A DNA stretch of 26,022 nt from a virus, in the IMG/VR virus record IMGVR_UViG_3300036979_000212, positions 1 through 26,022 of that record; one strand, 5' to 3'. The number at the start of each line of letters is the position of its first letter. Within the stretch, counting starts at the first letter, position 1. Positions 21,201 to 26,022 of this stretch are shown piece after piece. Made by a program: the position numbers and the translations under genes. The notes beneath the pieces are model-generated. The model saw only the letters and a program-made list of their open reading frames with translations. It was not told where the DNA came from and did not search any database.

Positions 21201-22117
21201 TCAAAGAGCGTTATGCTCTCTACAATGGGGATTCGTGCGAAGTGCTGAGAACCATGCCAGATGCGAGCATAGATTTCAGCGTCTTCAGTCCACCATTTGC
21301 AGATCTATACTGCTACAGCGACAGTCCGGCAGACCTTGGCAACTGTCGCACATACGATGAATTCTTTCAGCATTTTGGGTTTATCATCAGCGAGATTGCG
21401 CGAGTCATAAAGCCAGGAAGGCTATGCGCCGTACACTGCATCGACATTCCAGCGATGAAAGAACGCGATGGATATATCGGACTCAAAGACTTTCCAGGTG
21501 ATATTATACGGGCGTTTCAATCTTCTGGCATGATTTATCACTCCAGGCACGCGATATGGAAAGACCCGCTGATTGAGGCGACGCGAACGAAGGCGCTTGG
21601 GTTAATGCATAAGCAGTTGTGCAAGGATTCGACGGCATGCAGGAGTGGTCTGCCTGATTACCTCTTGGCGTTTCGCGCTCCAGGAGAAAATGCTATTCCA
21701 GTTACACATCCGAATGGTCTAACAAAATACTGTGGACGGACGGATCCTGGAGGCGAAGGGATCAAGCGATCGCATAATATTTGGCGCGCCTATGCATCGC
21801 CGGTGTGGATGGATATCAGACAAACACATACGCTTGATGCAAGAAAGGCGCGAGATCCTGAAGACGAAAAACATCTTTGCCCGCTCCAACTCGACGTGAT
21901 CGAGAGGGCCTGCGTGCTGTGGTCAAATCCTGGCGAGGTCGTTTTGACGCCATTCATGGGCGTGGGATCTGAGGTTTACGGGGCCGTGCTGAATGGTCGG
22001 CGCGGGATCGGCATCGAACTGAAGCCGTCCTATTACTCGCAGGCGGTAAAAAACCTTGCGGAATGCAAGCCTGAGTTGGACCAGGGGACGCTGTTCGAAA
22101 CCTTTGACGAAAAGTGA
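21179..22117 (+). CDS. DNA methyltransferase, beta-class (SPPF)
   Basis: 312 residues, ATG 21179 behind GAGGAGG. The catalytic SPPF is at 37-40 and the S-adenosylmethionine motif PFMGVG at about 258-263, followed by GRRGIGIELKPSYYSQA. Catalytic motif first and cofactor motif last is the beta-class order, for adenine-N6 or cytosine-N4 methylation; which one I cannot say. The target recognition part would lie between (about 100-220). No restriction nuclease is next to it, so it may protect phage DNA from host restriction, together with the helicase just upstream. Confidence 0.88.
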   Translation: MAVRDQVIKERYALYNGDSCEVLRTMPDASIDFSVFSPPFADLYCYSDSPADLGNCRTYDEFFQHFGFIISEIARVIKPGRLCAVHCIDIPAMKERDGYIGLKDFPGDIIRAFQSSGMIYHSRHAIWKDPLIEATRTKALGLMHKQLCKDSTACRSGLPDYLLAFRAPGENAIPVTHPNGLTKYCGRTDPGGEGIKRSHNIWRAYASPVWMDIRQTHTLDARKARDPEDEKHLCPLQLDVIERACVLWSNPGEVVLTPFMGVGSEVYGAVLNGRRGIGIELKPSYYSQAVKNLAECKPELDQGTLFETFDEK

Positions 22118-22188
22118 AAAGTGGTTATGGTGTTCCGCTCACGCCGCATCAGCGGCCCGGATTGGAACCCGGTGAAAGGAATAGTCAA

Positions 22189-22284
22189 ATGTGCAACTCG
22201 GAAGACTTCAGACAGGAGCCCAGCAAGCCCCAGGCGACTATTCCGCCGTTCCAGGCTTGTATGGTCCTGTCTGGAGGTTTTTAA
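22189..22284 (+). CDS. Short unknown peptide, 31 residues
   Basis: MCNSEDFRQEPSKPQATIPP then FQACMVLSGGF. ATG 22189 follows AAAGGA by seven bases. The stop lies one base before the next start, and its last codons, TCTGGAGGTTTTTAA, supply the ribosome site of the replication initiator gene. It may act as a translation-coupling leader rather than as a protein. Support is ribosome site, spacing and a close fit to the gap; there is no homology that I recognise. Confidence 0.5.
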   Translation: MCNSEDFRQEPSKPQATIPPFQACMVLSGGF

Positions 22285-22285
22285 G

Positions 22286-23095
22286 ATGAAAATCAAGAAC
22301 TGGAAGAAGTTTCAGCATTTCAAGGATCGTAAACCACCGTGGATTAAACTTTATCGCGACATTCTCGACGATGTTGATATCAACATGATATCAGACCGAT
22401 GTTTTCGTGTTATCATCATGTTATGGCTTATCGCGAGTGAAGATCCAAGCCGTGAGGGTAATTTGCCAGCGCTTCGCAAGCTCGCATTTCGTTTGCGAAT
22501 GAGCGAGGCGACATTAGTCGAGATTATTAAAGGACTTACGGAGTTTATTGAGTTTGATGATATCGACTTGATATCAACACGATATCAACATGATACACCA
22601 GAGACAGAGACAGAGACAGAGATAGAGACAGAGAATAAACACCACTTGTCCGATTCAATCGGACGTGATGATGTTTCGAAAACATCAACAGATGGTTGCC
22701 ATGAACAAAAAAAGGCAAAGACACCTCGCCGGCCAAAAAAGGCAATCGTTTACGATCCGGCAATTATTGCCATATACGAGGCCTATCCGAAAAAGGTCGG
22801 CAGGGCGGTGGCGTTGGCGTCGATCCAGAGTGCAATTGAACGCGGACATGCTGCTGATGCCATTTTGGAGGCAACCAAGGCCTACGCCGCGTCACCCATG
22901 GTGCAAACGACGGAGCTTCAGTTCATCCCCAACCCGTCAACGTTTTTCAACCAGGACCGTTTTTTGGATGATCGGTCAAACTGGAACCAGGTGCGCTCAA
23001 ACGGAAGCGAACGCCAGGGCGGCGGCATGGTGGCATGTGTGGACGATGGGATCTCGGATGGTTACGAGTCGATGTTTGGATCTGTCAATTTTTGA
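22286..23095 (+). CDS. Replication initiator protein (lambda O / DnaD-like)
   Basis: 269 residues, ATG 22286, GGAGG at 22272-22276. The N-terminus (KIKNWKKFQHFKDRKPPWIK, then LYRDILDD) is that of phage replication proteins with a winged-helix DNA-binding part. An acidic-threonine run, TETETEIETE (about 107-116), is encoded by six AGAGAC-like units. The C-terminal FIPNPSTFFNQDRFLDD (near 225-240) is usual for proteins that load the replication complex. Repeats inside the gene (see iterons) and a DnaC-like loader gene downstream strongly support an origin-binding role. The gene is shorter and less G+C-rich than its neighbours. Confidence 0.88.
   Translation: MKIKNWKKFQHFKDRKPPWIKLYRDILDDVDINMISDRCFRVIIMLWLIASEDPSREGNLPALRKLAFRLRMSEATLVEIIKGLTEFIEFDDIDLISTRYQHDTPETETETEIETENKHHLSDSIGRDDVSKTSTDGCHEQKKAKTPRRPKKAIVYDPAIIAIYEAYPKKVGRAVALASIQSAIERGHAADAILEATKAYAASPMVQTTELQFIPNPSTFFNQDRFLDDRSNWNQVRSNGSERQGGGMVACVDDGISDGYESMFGSVNF
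22376..22397 (+). repeat. Origin-like iterons, upstream pair
   Basis: Two 11-bp units, GATATCAACAT (22376-22386) and GATATCAGACC (22387-22397). With the preceding TT they also include the palindrome TTGATATCAA at 22374-22383. They lie inside the replication initiator gene. The unit length is not a multiple of three, so the repeat is not kept by protein sequence. Confidence 0.72.
22559..22595 (+). repeat. Origin-like iterons, downstream group
   Basis: Three adjacent 11-bp units, GATATCGACTT (22559-22569), GATATCAACAC (22570-22580) and GATATCAACAT (22581-22591), followed by a partial GATA (22592-22595). A second TTGATATCAA palindrome is at 22568-22577. They sit just before the AGAGAC run. The period of about one helix turn suits side-by-side binding of an initiator. 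Confidence 0.75.
22600..22635 (+). repeat. AGAGAC simple repeat
   Basis: Six tandem hexamers, four AGAGAC and two single-base variants (AGAGAT, AGAGAA), read as alternating Glu-Thr. It directly follows the downstream iterons inside the initiator gene. It may link two protein domains and could also be prone to slippage. Confidence 0.85.
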
Positions 23096-23113
23096 GAAAG
23101 GCGGTGCGTAAAA

Positions 23114-23164
23114 ATGAGTGACGCAAAAGAACTGCAACAATCGAGAACGAAAGGCGGCGCGTGA
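23114..23164 (+). CDS. Micro-ORF MSDAKELQQSRTKGGA
   Basis: Sixteen residues between two family A junctions. ATG 23114 has AAAGGCGG at 23097-23104, and TGA overlaps the next start (TGATG). Its last five residues are again TKGGA. It is either a minimal relic cassette or a leader that couples translation of the DnaC-like gene. Too short to call a protein function. Confidence 0.45.
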   Translation: MSDAKELQQSRTKGGA

Positions 23165-23970
23165 TGGAGTCTATCGGCAGGATCCTACAGGATGCCGTTC
23201 CAGGCGTGCAATACGCGGCCGGACATCCACCGTACAAACCGCAGGAGCGTGTTTACATCAACGGCATGACGCGTGCATATCAGCACTACAAGTGTTTTCG
23301 GTGTGGCGAATGGCAAGATCAGCGCGCAGACCCTGGAGCTTGCGACAAACATGATCATCAAGTTTGCACTCGATGCCTTGAAGACATCAAAAATGATGAG
23401 ATCAAATACGTCGGGCAGGGGCCGGTTGAGGCCGAGGTCGATCCGGCGTATGCCTTGGCGGCGCTGACGGATTTTACATCGACGATACGCACGCAGTTGC
23501 TTAAATGGCCGCTCAAGTCGGCGTTCATGGGTCTGAAGGGATTGCCTGGGCGCGGAAAGACGCACGCCATCAGCGCCATAGCTCGAGCCATGGCCAAGGA
23601 AGGGCGCCTGGTCAAGATCCAAAACGCCATACAACTAAAACAGCGCTGGGCCGGGATTGATATATCGCAGCGTGAGGCCTATTTCGATTTGCTCATCCGC
23701 ACGCCGTGGCTGGTGATCGACGACATCACGGGCCCAGGGTCGTCTCCAGGGTGGGCTGAGTTGCTCTTGCGGATCGTCGATCAGCGTGTCAATATGTGCC
23801 GGCCGATGATTGTCTCCAGCATGGACGACGGCAAAACGGTTTTGCGGTTGTACGGAAACGCGCTGCTGAGTCGAATGAAGTTGTTTGATTGGATCAAATT
23901 TGAGGGCAAGGACAGGCGCGAGGATAAACAGCGAAAGGAATCAGATGAAAACGAAACAGGAAAAAGCTGA
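23164..23970 (+). CDS. DnaC-like helicase loader with N-terminal zinc finger
   Basis: 268 residues, ATG 23164 in TGATG behind junction A; GTG 23161 is less likely. N-terminal cysteines CFRC (44-47) and VCTRC (67-71) form a zinc finger. Walker A GLPGRGKT is at 126-133 and Walker B LVIDD at 183-187; sensor-like VSSMDD and ALLSRMK come later. This is the DnaC/IstB-type AAA+ arrangement, loading the replicative helicase at the origin bound by the initiator just upstream. The tail is basic and acidic by turns (RREDKQRKESDENETGKS). Confidence 0.87.
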   Translation: MESIGRILQDAVPGVQYAAGHPPYKPQERVYINGMTRAYQHYKCFRCGEWQDQRADPGACDKHDHQVCTRCLEDIKNDEIKYVGQGPVEAEVDPAYALAALTDFTSTIRTQLLKWPLKSAFMGLKGLPGRGKTHAISAIARAMAKEGRLVKIQNAIQLKQRWAGIDISQREAYFDLLIRTPWLVIDDITGPGSSPGWAELLLRIVDQRVNMCRPMIVSSMDDGKTVLRLYGNALLSRMKLFDWIKFEGKDRREDKQRKESDENETGKS

Positions 23971-24010
23971 CCGAAGGCCACGGGGAAACGACGAGAAAGG
24001 TGGTGCATGA
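23945..24010 (+). CDS. Micro-ORF MKTKQEKADRRPRGNDEKGGA
   Basis: Twenty-one residues, in a different frame from the end of the loader gene that it overlaps. AAAGGA at 23935-23940 precedes ATG 23945 by four bases, and TGATG couples it to the next gene. It ends KGGA in junction A. Possible coupling leader; no known function. Confidence 0.45.
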   Translation: MKTKQEKADRRPRGNDEKGGA

Positions 24011-24303
24011 TGAGATCGCCGACTGATGCGGAAATAGAACAATTATCGCGGTCTTTACTTATGTTGCCATTTGCAATGCGGCTTATGAGACATAGGACCA
24101 TTGCGGGACATTTTATGTATGTACATGGATCTCCCGTTATGGATGCAACATTGAGATGGTTGGCTAAGCAAAACGATGATACGTGGGCCGAACTGATAGA
24201 TGCATGGGGAGGCGAGCAGGTTGCCGGGCTTTTGATGAGAGCGCTTTTGGATAGCCTGCCTCATTACGGGCCGAGTGGAAACGATACGAAAGGCGGTGCG
24301 TAA
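24010..24303 (+). CDS. Unknown small protein ending TKGGA
   Basis: 97 residues. I set the start at ATG 24010 because it aligns with the other junction A starts (TGATG); 24007 would add one methionine. It is helical (RSLLMLPFAMRLMRHRTIAG, then ATLRWLAKQNDDTWAELIDA) with no cysteine pairs. No family recognised. Its end encodes DTKGGA in the last junction A copy. Confidence 0.68.
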   Translation: MRSPTDAEIEQLSRSLLMLPFAMRLMRHRTIAGHFMYVHGSPVMDATLRWLAKQNDDTWAELIDAWGGEQVAGLLMRALLDSLPHYGPSGNDTKGGA

Positions 24304-24304
24304 C

Positions 24305-24679
24305 ATGTTCGGGGATCGATGCTGGAGATGCGGAATGCGCGATGGTACAGGTCGGCCGATGTTAATAAATGGTGGCCTGGTGGCAATTGCTTGCCCGAGG
24401 TGCTTAACTGCTTGGCACGAGTACGGGCATCAGACGTGGGAGTATAAGGCGGTTGTTCAGGCTGAGCGCAGCGCGGATTTGGTGAAGGCTGCGCTGATGG
24501 GTAAGATGGAGTTTAGCGAAGTGCAGCCTGGTGATTTTAGTAGTGAAGCAGTGCTGACCGCAAAGCATGCGCTGTTTAAGCTGTCCGTCGAGTTTTTCAA
24601 GCCGAATCAGTCCGCGCGCGAAGCCAATTTATACGCTGAGGCAGCGCTTGGGCGTCTTATCCAAGAGTGCCCGGAATGA
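24305..24679 (+). CDS. Zinc-ribbon protein with helical tail
   Basis: 124 residues from ATG 24305, behind AAAGGCGGTGCG. CWRCGMRD (6-13) and CPRCLTAWHEY (about 30-40) form a zinc ribbon. The rest is helical (YKAVVQAERSADLVKAALMG, then VLTAKHALFKLSVEFFKPNQ). In phages such short zinc ribbons accompany nucleases. It overlaps the next gene as ATGA. Function unknown. Confidence 0.75.
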   Translation: MFGDRCWRCGMRDGTGRPMLINGGLVAIACPRCLTAWHEYGHQTWEYKAVVQAERSADLVKAALMGKMEFSEVQPGDFSSEAVLTAKHALFKLSVEFFKPNQSAREANLYAEAALGRLIQECPE

Positions 24680-24927
24680 GCAAGAAAACGACGAAAAAGC
24701 AAAAGCGCGGCAAACGCGATTATTGGCTGGATGACGCCGAATACCTCGCCGAGCAGATCGATTCAGTTGCCACGATCATGCAGGCGCTGGCCGGACAGAT
24801 GCAGTATTACGCAGGGTTCAACATTCACCTTGGCAAACACGCCAAGGAAATGGCCGGAGCCGCGGAGATCGCGAAGGGCTGGGCTGACGAAATACGGACG
24901 ACTCCGAAAAAAACACGAAGAAGGTAA
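24676..24927 (+). CDS. Unknown basic protein
   Basis: 83 residues from ATG 24676, sharing ATGA with the previous stop; the in-frame 24667 start is inside the upstream gene without a site. Both ends are strongly basic (MSKKTTKKQKRGKRDYW at the start; TTPKKTRRR at the end) around a helical core (AEQIDSVATIMQALAGQMQY). It may bind nucleic acid; no domain recognised. Confidence 0.68.
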   Translation: MSKKTTKKQKRGKRDYWLDDAEYLAEQIDSVATIMQALAGQMQYYAGFNIHLGKHAKEMAGAAEIAKGWADEIRTTPKKTRRR

Positions 24928-24930
24928 TTG

Positions 24931-25260
24931 ATGCCGATTAAGCCTGAAAATCGAGCGCGTTATCCGGCAGACTGGAAGCTTAGATCTCGATTTGTGCGCT
25001 TTTATCGGGCCAAAAATCGCTGTGAATGGTGTGGGTGTGAGAATCACAAGCCGCATCCGGTGACCGGATCTCATGTCGTATTGACCACGGCGCATGTCTA
25101 CGACGATAGGCCTGAGGCGTGCGCGTTGCTGAATTTAGCAGCCCTTTGCCAGCGATGCCATAACCGACATGACGCTAAAGCGCGAAGCCTCCGAAAAAAA
25201 AGTGCAAAAAAACTGAAATCTGATAAACGGGTGTTTCGAAAACGGGAGTCATTCGCATGA
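24931..25260 (+). CDS. HNH endonuclease, zinc type
   Basis: 109 residues, ATG 24931, after AAGAAGG. It has CEWCGC (31-36), the HNH core HVVLTTAHVYDDRPE (H55), NLAALCQRCHNRHD (N68, C73, C76, H77, H80) and a very basic tail. This is the HNH layout with a zinc-ribbon pair. Phage HNH genes commonly stand next to the packaging genes and can help cut concatemers. A second HNH protein follows at 25372. Overlaps a small membrane peptide gene by ATGA. Confidence 0.85.
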   Translation: MPIKPENRARYPADWKLRSRFVRFYRAKNRCEWCGCENHKPHPVTGSHVVLTTAHVYDDRPEACALLNLAALCQRCHNRHDAKARSLRKKSAKKLKSDKRVFRKRESFA

Positions 25261-25343
25261 GCCAAGAAAAACAACTCAAGATGTTTCCATGGGTTTTGCT
25301 GATAATCGTGCTTTTGAACACCTTGTGCCACGCGATTAGCTGA
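25257..25343 (+). CDS. Small hydrophobic peptide, 28 residues
   Basis: MSQEKQLKMFPWVLLIIVLL then NTLCHAIS. Short charged start then a membrane segment (10-27). ATG 25257 overlaps the HNH stop (ATGA), so it is probably translated through coupling, since no separate ribosome site is visible. Could be a signal-anchor peptide; function unknown. Confidence 0.5.
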   Translation: MSQEKQLKMFPWVLLIIVLLNTLCHAIS

Positions 25344-25371
25344 AACCGATGGAAGGCAGGCGTGGGGACGT

Positions 25372-25779
25372 ATGCCAAATAAACCACCAACACATGAGCG
25401 ACGCCTGGCGCGCACTGGCCGCAGGCACGTGGACGGGCATAGTCAGGACGGCACGACCGACCCTGTTGTGCGCGCTATCCGCAATAGCGCCCGTTACAGG
25501 CGCGTCATTGCCATCGCCCGACGGCGGGCGCCACTATGTTGCGATCCGTTTGACTGGCACGCCAAGGACGGCATCACGCAACCGACGCAGCAGATCCACC
25601 ATATCATCGGCCTTGCGCTGGACGCGGGCCTTGCATACGACCTGAGCAACTGCGTTGGGCTATGCACCAAATGCCATGCTGGCATCGAGCAGCGGGTTCG
25701 AACTGGCGAACGGACGGCTTACATGTTTGAGGGAAAGGCTGTGTCCACTGTCATACACAACGTGCAAAACGCGCTATAG
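25372..25779 (+). CDS. HNH endonuclease, second copy type
   Basis: 135 residues from ATG 25372, GTGGGGA at 25360-25366. RNSARYRRVIAIARRRAPLC, CDPFDWHAKDG, QIHHIIGLALDAG (HH at 76-77), LSNCVGLCTKCHAGIE (N93, C98, C101, H102) show an HNH nuclease of the kind placed just upstream of small terminase genes. Distinct from the first HNH. The next gene would lie beyond the window, after 243 bp without a gene, consistent with terminase following. Confidence 0.85.
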   Translation: MPNKPPTHERRLARTGRRHVDGHSQDGTTDPVVRAIRNSARYRRVIAIARRRAPLCCDPFDWHAKDGITQPTQQIHHIIGLALDAGLAYDLSNCVGLCTKCHAGIEQRVRTGERTAYMFEGKAVSTVIHNVQNAL

Positions 25780-26022
25780 CGAGGATCGCGTTAAATCGAT
25801 AGATCTTATCGCACTTGCGTGAGATCGTGCGCGTAGCGCGTTCTGTGCGTGGGCGCGGGGCCTTTCTGGCGCATCTGTACGTGTTGGTCACGAAACAGAT
25901 TTCGTTACCAACGTGCATTCGTAATGTGCGCACAGGTGACGCACAATGTGCCGACGAATACTCGTCACCGCAATGTGCAGGGGTATGGGGGTCATTTTCT
26001 TAAATTCGATCGATTTGTACAC
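25780..26022. other. Non-coding stretch rich in inverted repeats
   Basis: No gene here that I trust. It contains CGATA-GATCT-TATCG near 25799, the 12-base inverted pair described separately, AATGTGC three times (25923, 25945, 25972), GGTGACG/CGTCACC (25935-25941/25963-25969) and a near-palindrome around CGATCG at the end. It may be a control or packaging (cos/pac) site before the terminase genes, or an operator region. Confidence 0.55.
25884..25911. other. 12-bp inverted repeat with one mismatch
   Basis: TTGGTCACGAAA (25884-25895) and TTTCGTTACCAA (25900-25911) pair at 11 of 12 positions around CAGA. Operator or packaging element are both possible. No T-run follows. Confidence 0.68.

Noticed and set aside
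25815-26003. Small + strand ORF in the right-end gap
   Set aside because: No ribosome site, non-ATG start, and it runs through several inverted repeats; composition does not resemble neighbouring proteins.

Overview
This window looks like most of a tailed-phage genome, or a prophage of the long-tailed type. Every gene I can support is on the + strand, genes overlap or abut by ATGA/TGATG junctions, and the order is the usual one: head-tail joining proteins, tail tube, tail chaperones with a -1 frameshift, tape measure, tail tip and fibres, then recombination, replication and small accessory genes. Terminase, portal, protease and capsid genes are missing and probably lie just outside. The right end carries two HNH nucleases and a structured non-coding stretch, as is common just before a terminase gene. 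I see no integrase, endolysin, tRNA gene or CRISPR array. The host is not identifiable. Two lipoproteins with lipoboxes and strong Shine-Dalgarno sites fit a bacterial host, probably Gram-negative; that is inference.

Layout. 1-464: three in-frame 63-bp repeats and a small unknown gene. 464-3186: head-tail connector, head closure, gp10-like and tail terminator proteins and the tail tube. 3204-3272: a 69-nt segment that folds into a gap-free four-way junction. 3293-10061: a small tail-region protein, the frameshifting chaperone pair, tape measure, three tail-tip or unknown proteins (two of the downstream appendage genes are more A+T-rich than their surroundings) and a long beta-rich fibre-like protein. 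10062-10207: the clearest sigma70-like promoter, opening the early or middle region. 10208-13513: small unknown genes, then an OB-fold-bearing recombination candidate, a PD-(D/E)XK exonuclease and a coiled-coil protein.

13514-15780 is the strangest part. Three arrays of a degenerate pentamer, GGCNN, 145 copies in all by my count, are punctuated 18 times by GGAAC. All share orientation, fill the gaps between genes, end in the same 15-bp motif and are mostly bordered by perfect hairpins. They look non-coding although they hold long spurious open frames. They are (G2N3)n on the sense strand, so G-quadruplex formation or an RNA role as leader or decoy are open ideas.

15781-17915: a DUF1064 nuclease, an XRE regulator, a frameshifted zinc-ribbon gene, a holin-like membrane protein and two lipoproteins. 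17994-25779: many short cysteine-rich proteins, a SNF2-type helicase with a DNA methyltransferase, a replication initiator followed by a DnaC-like loader, and two HNH nucleases. Two families of nearly identical junction sequence recur here, one encoding a terminal KGGA and one KEVEG, each carrying the ribosome site and start of the next gene, as if genes had been shuffled as cassettes. The replication initiator gene contains 11-bp direct repeats (GATATCAACAY) out of register with codons, a likely origin. 25780-26022 is non-coding and rich in inverted repeats.
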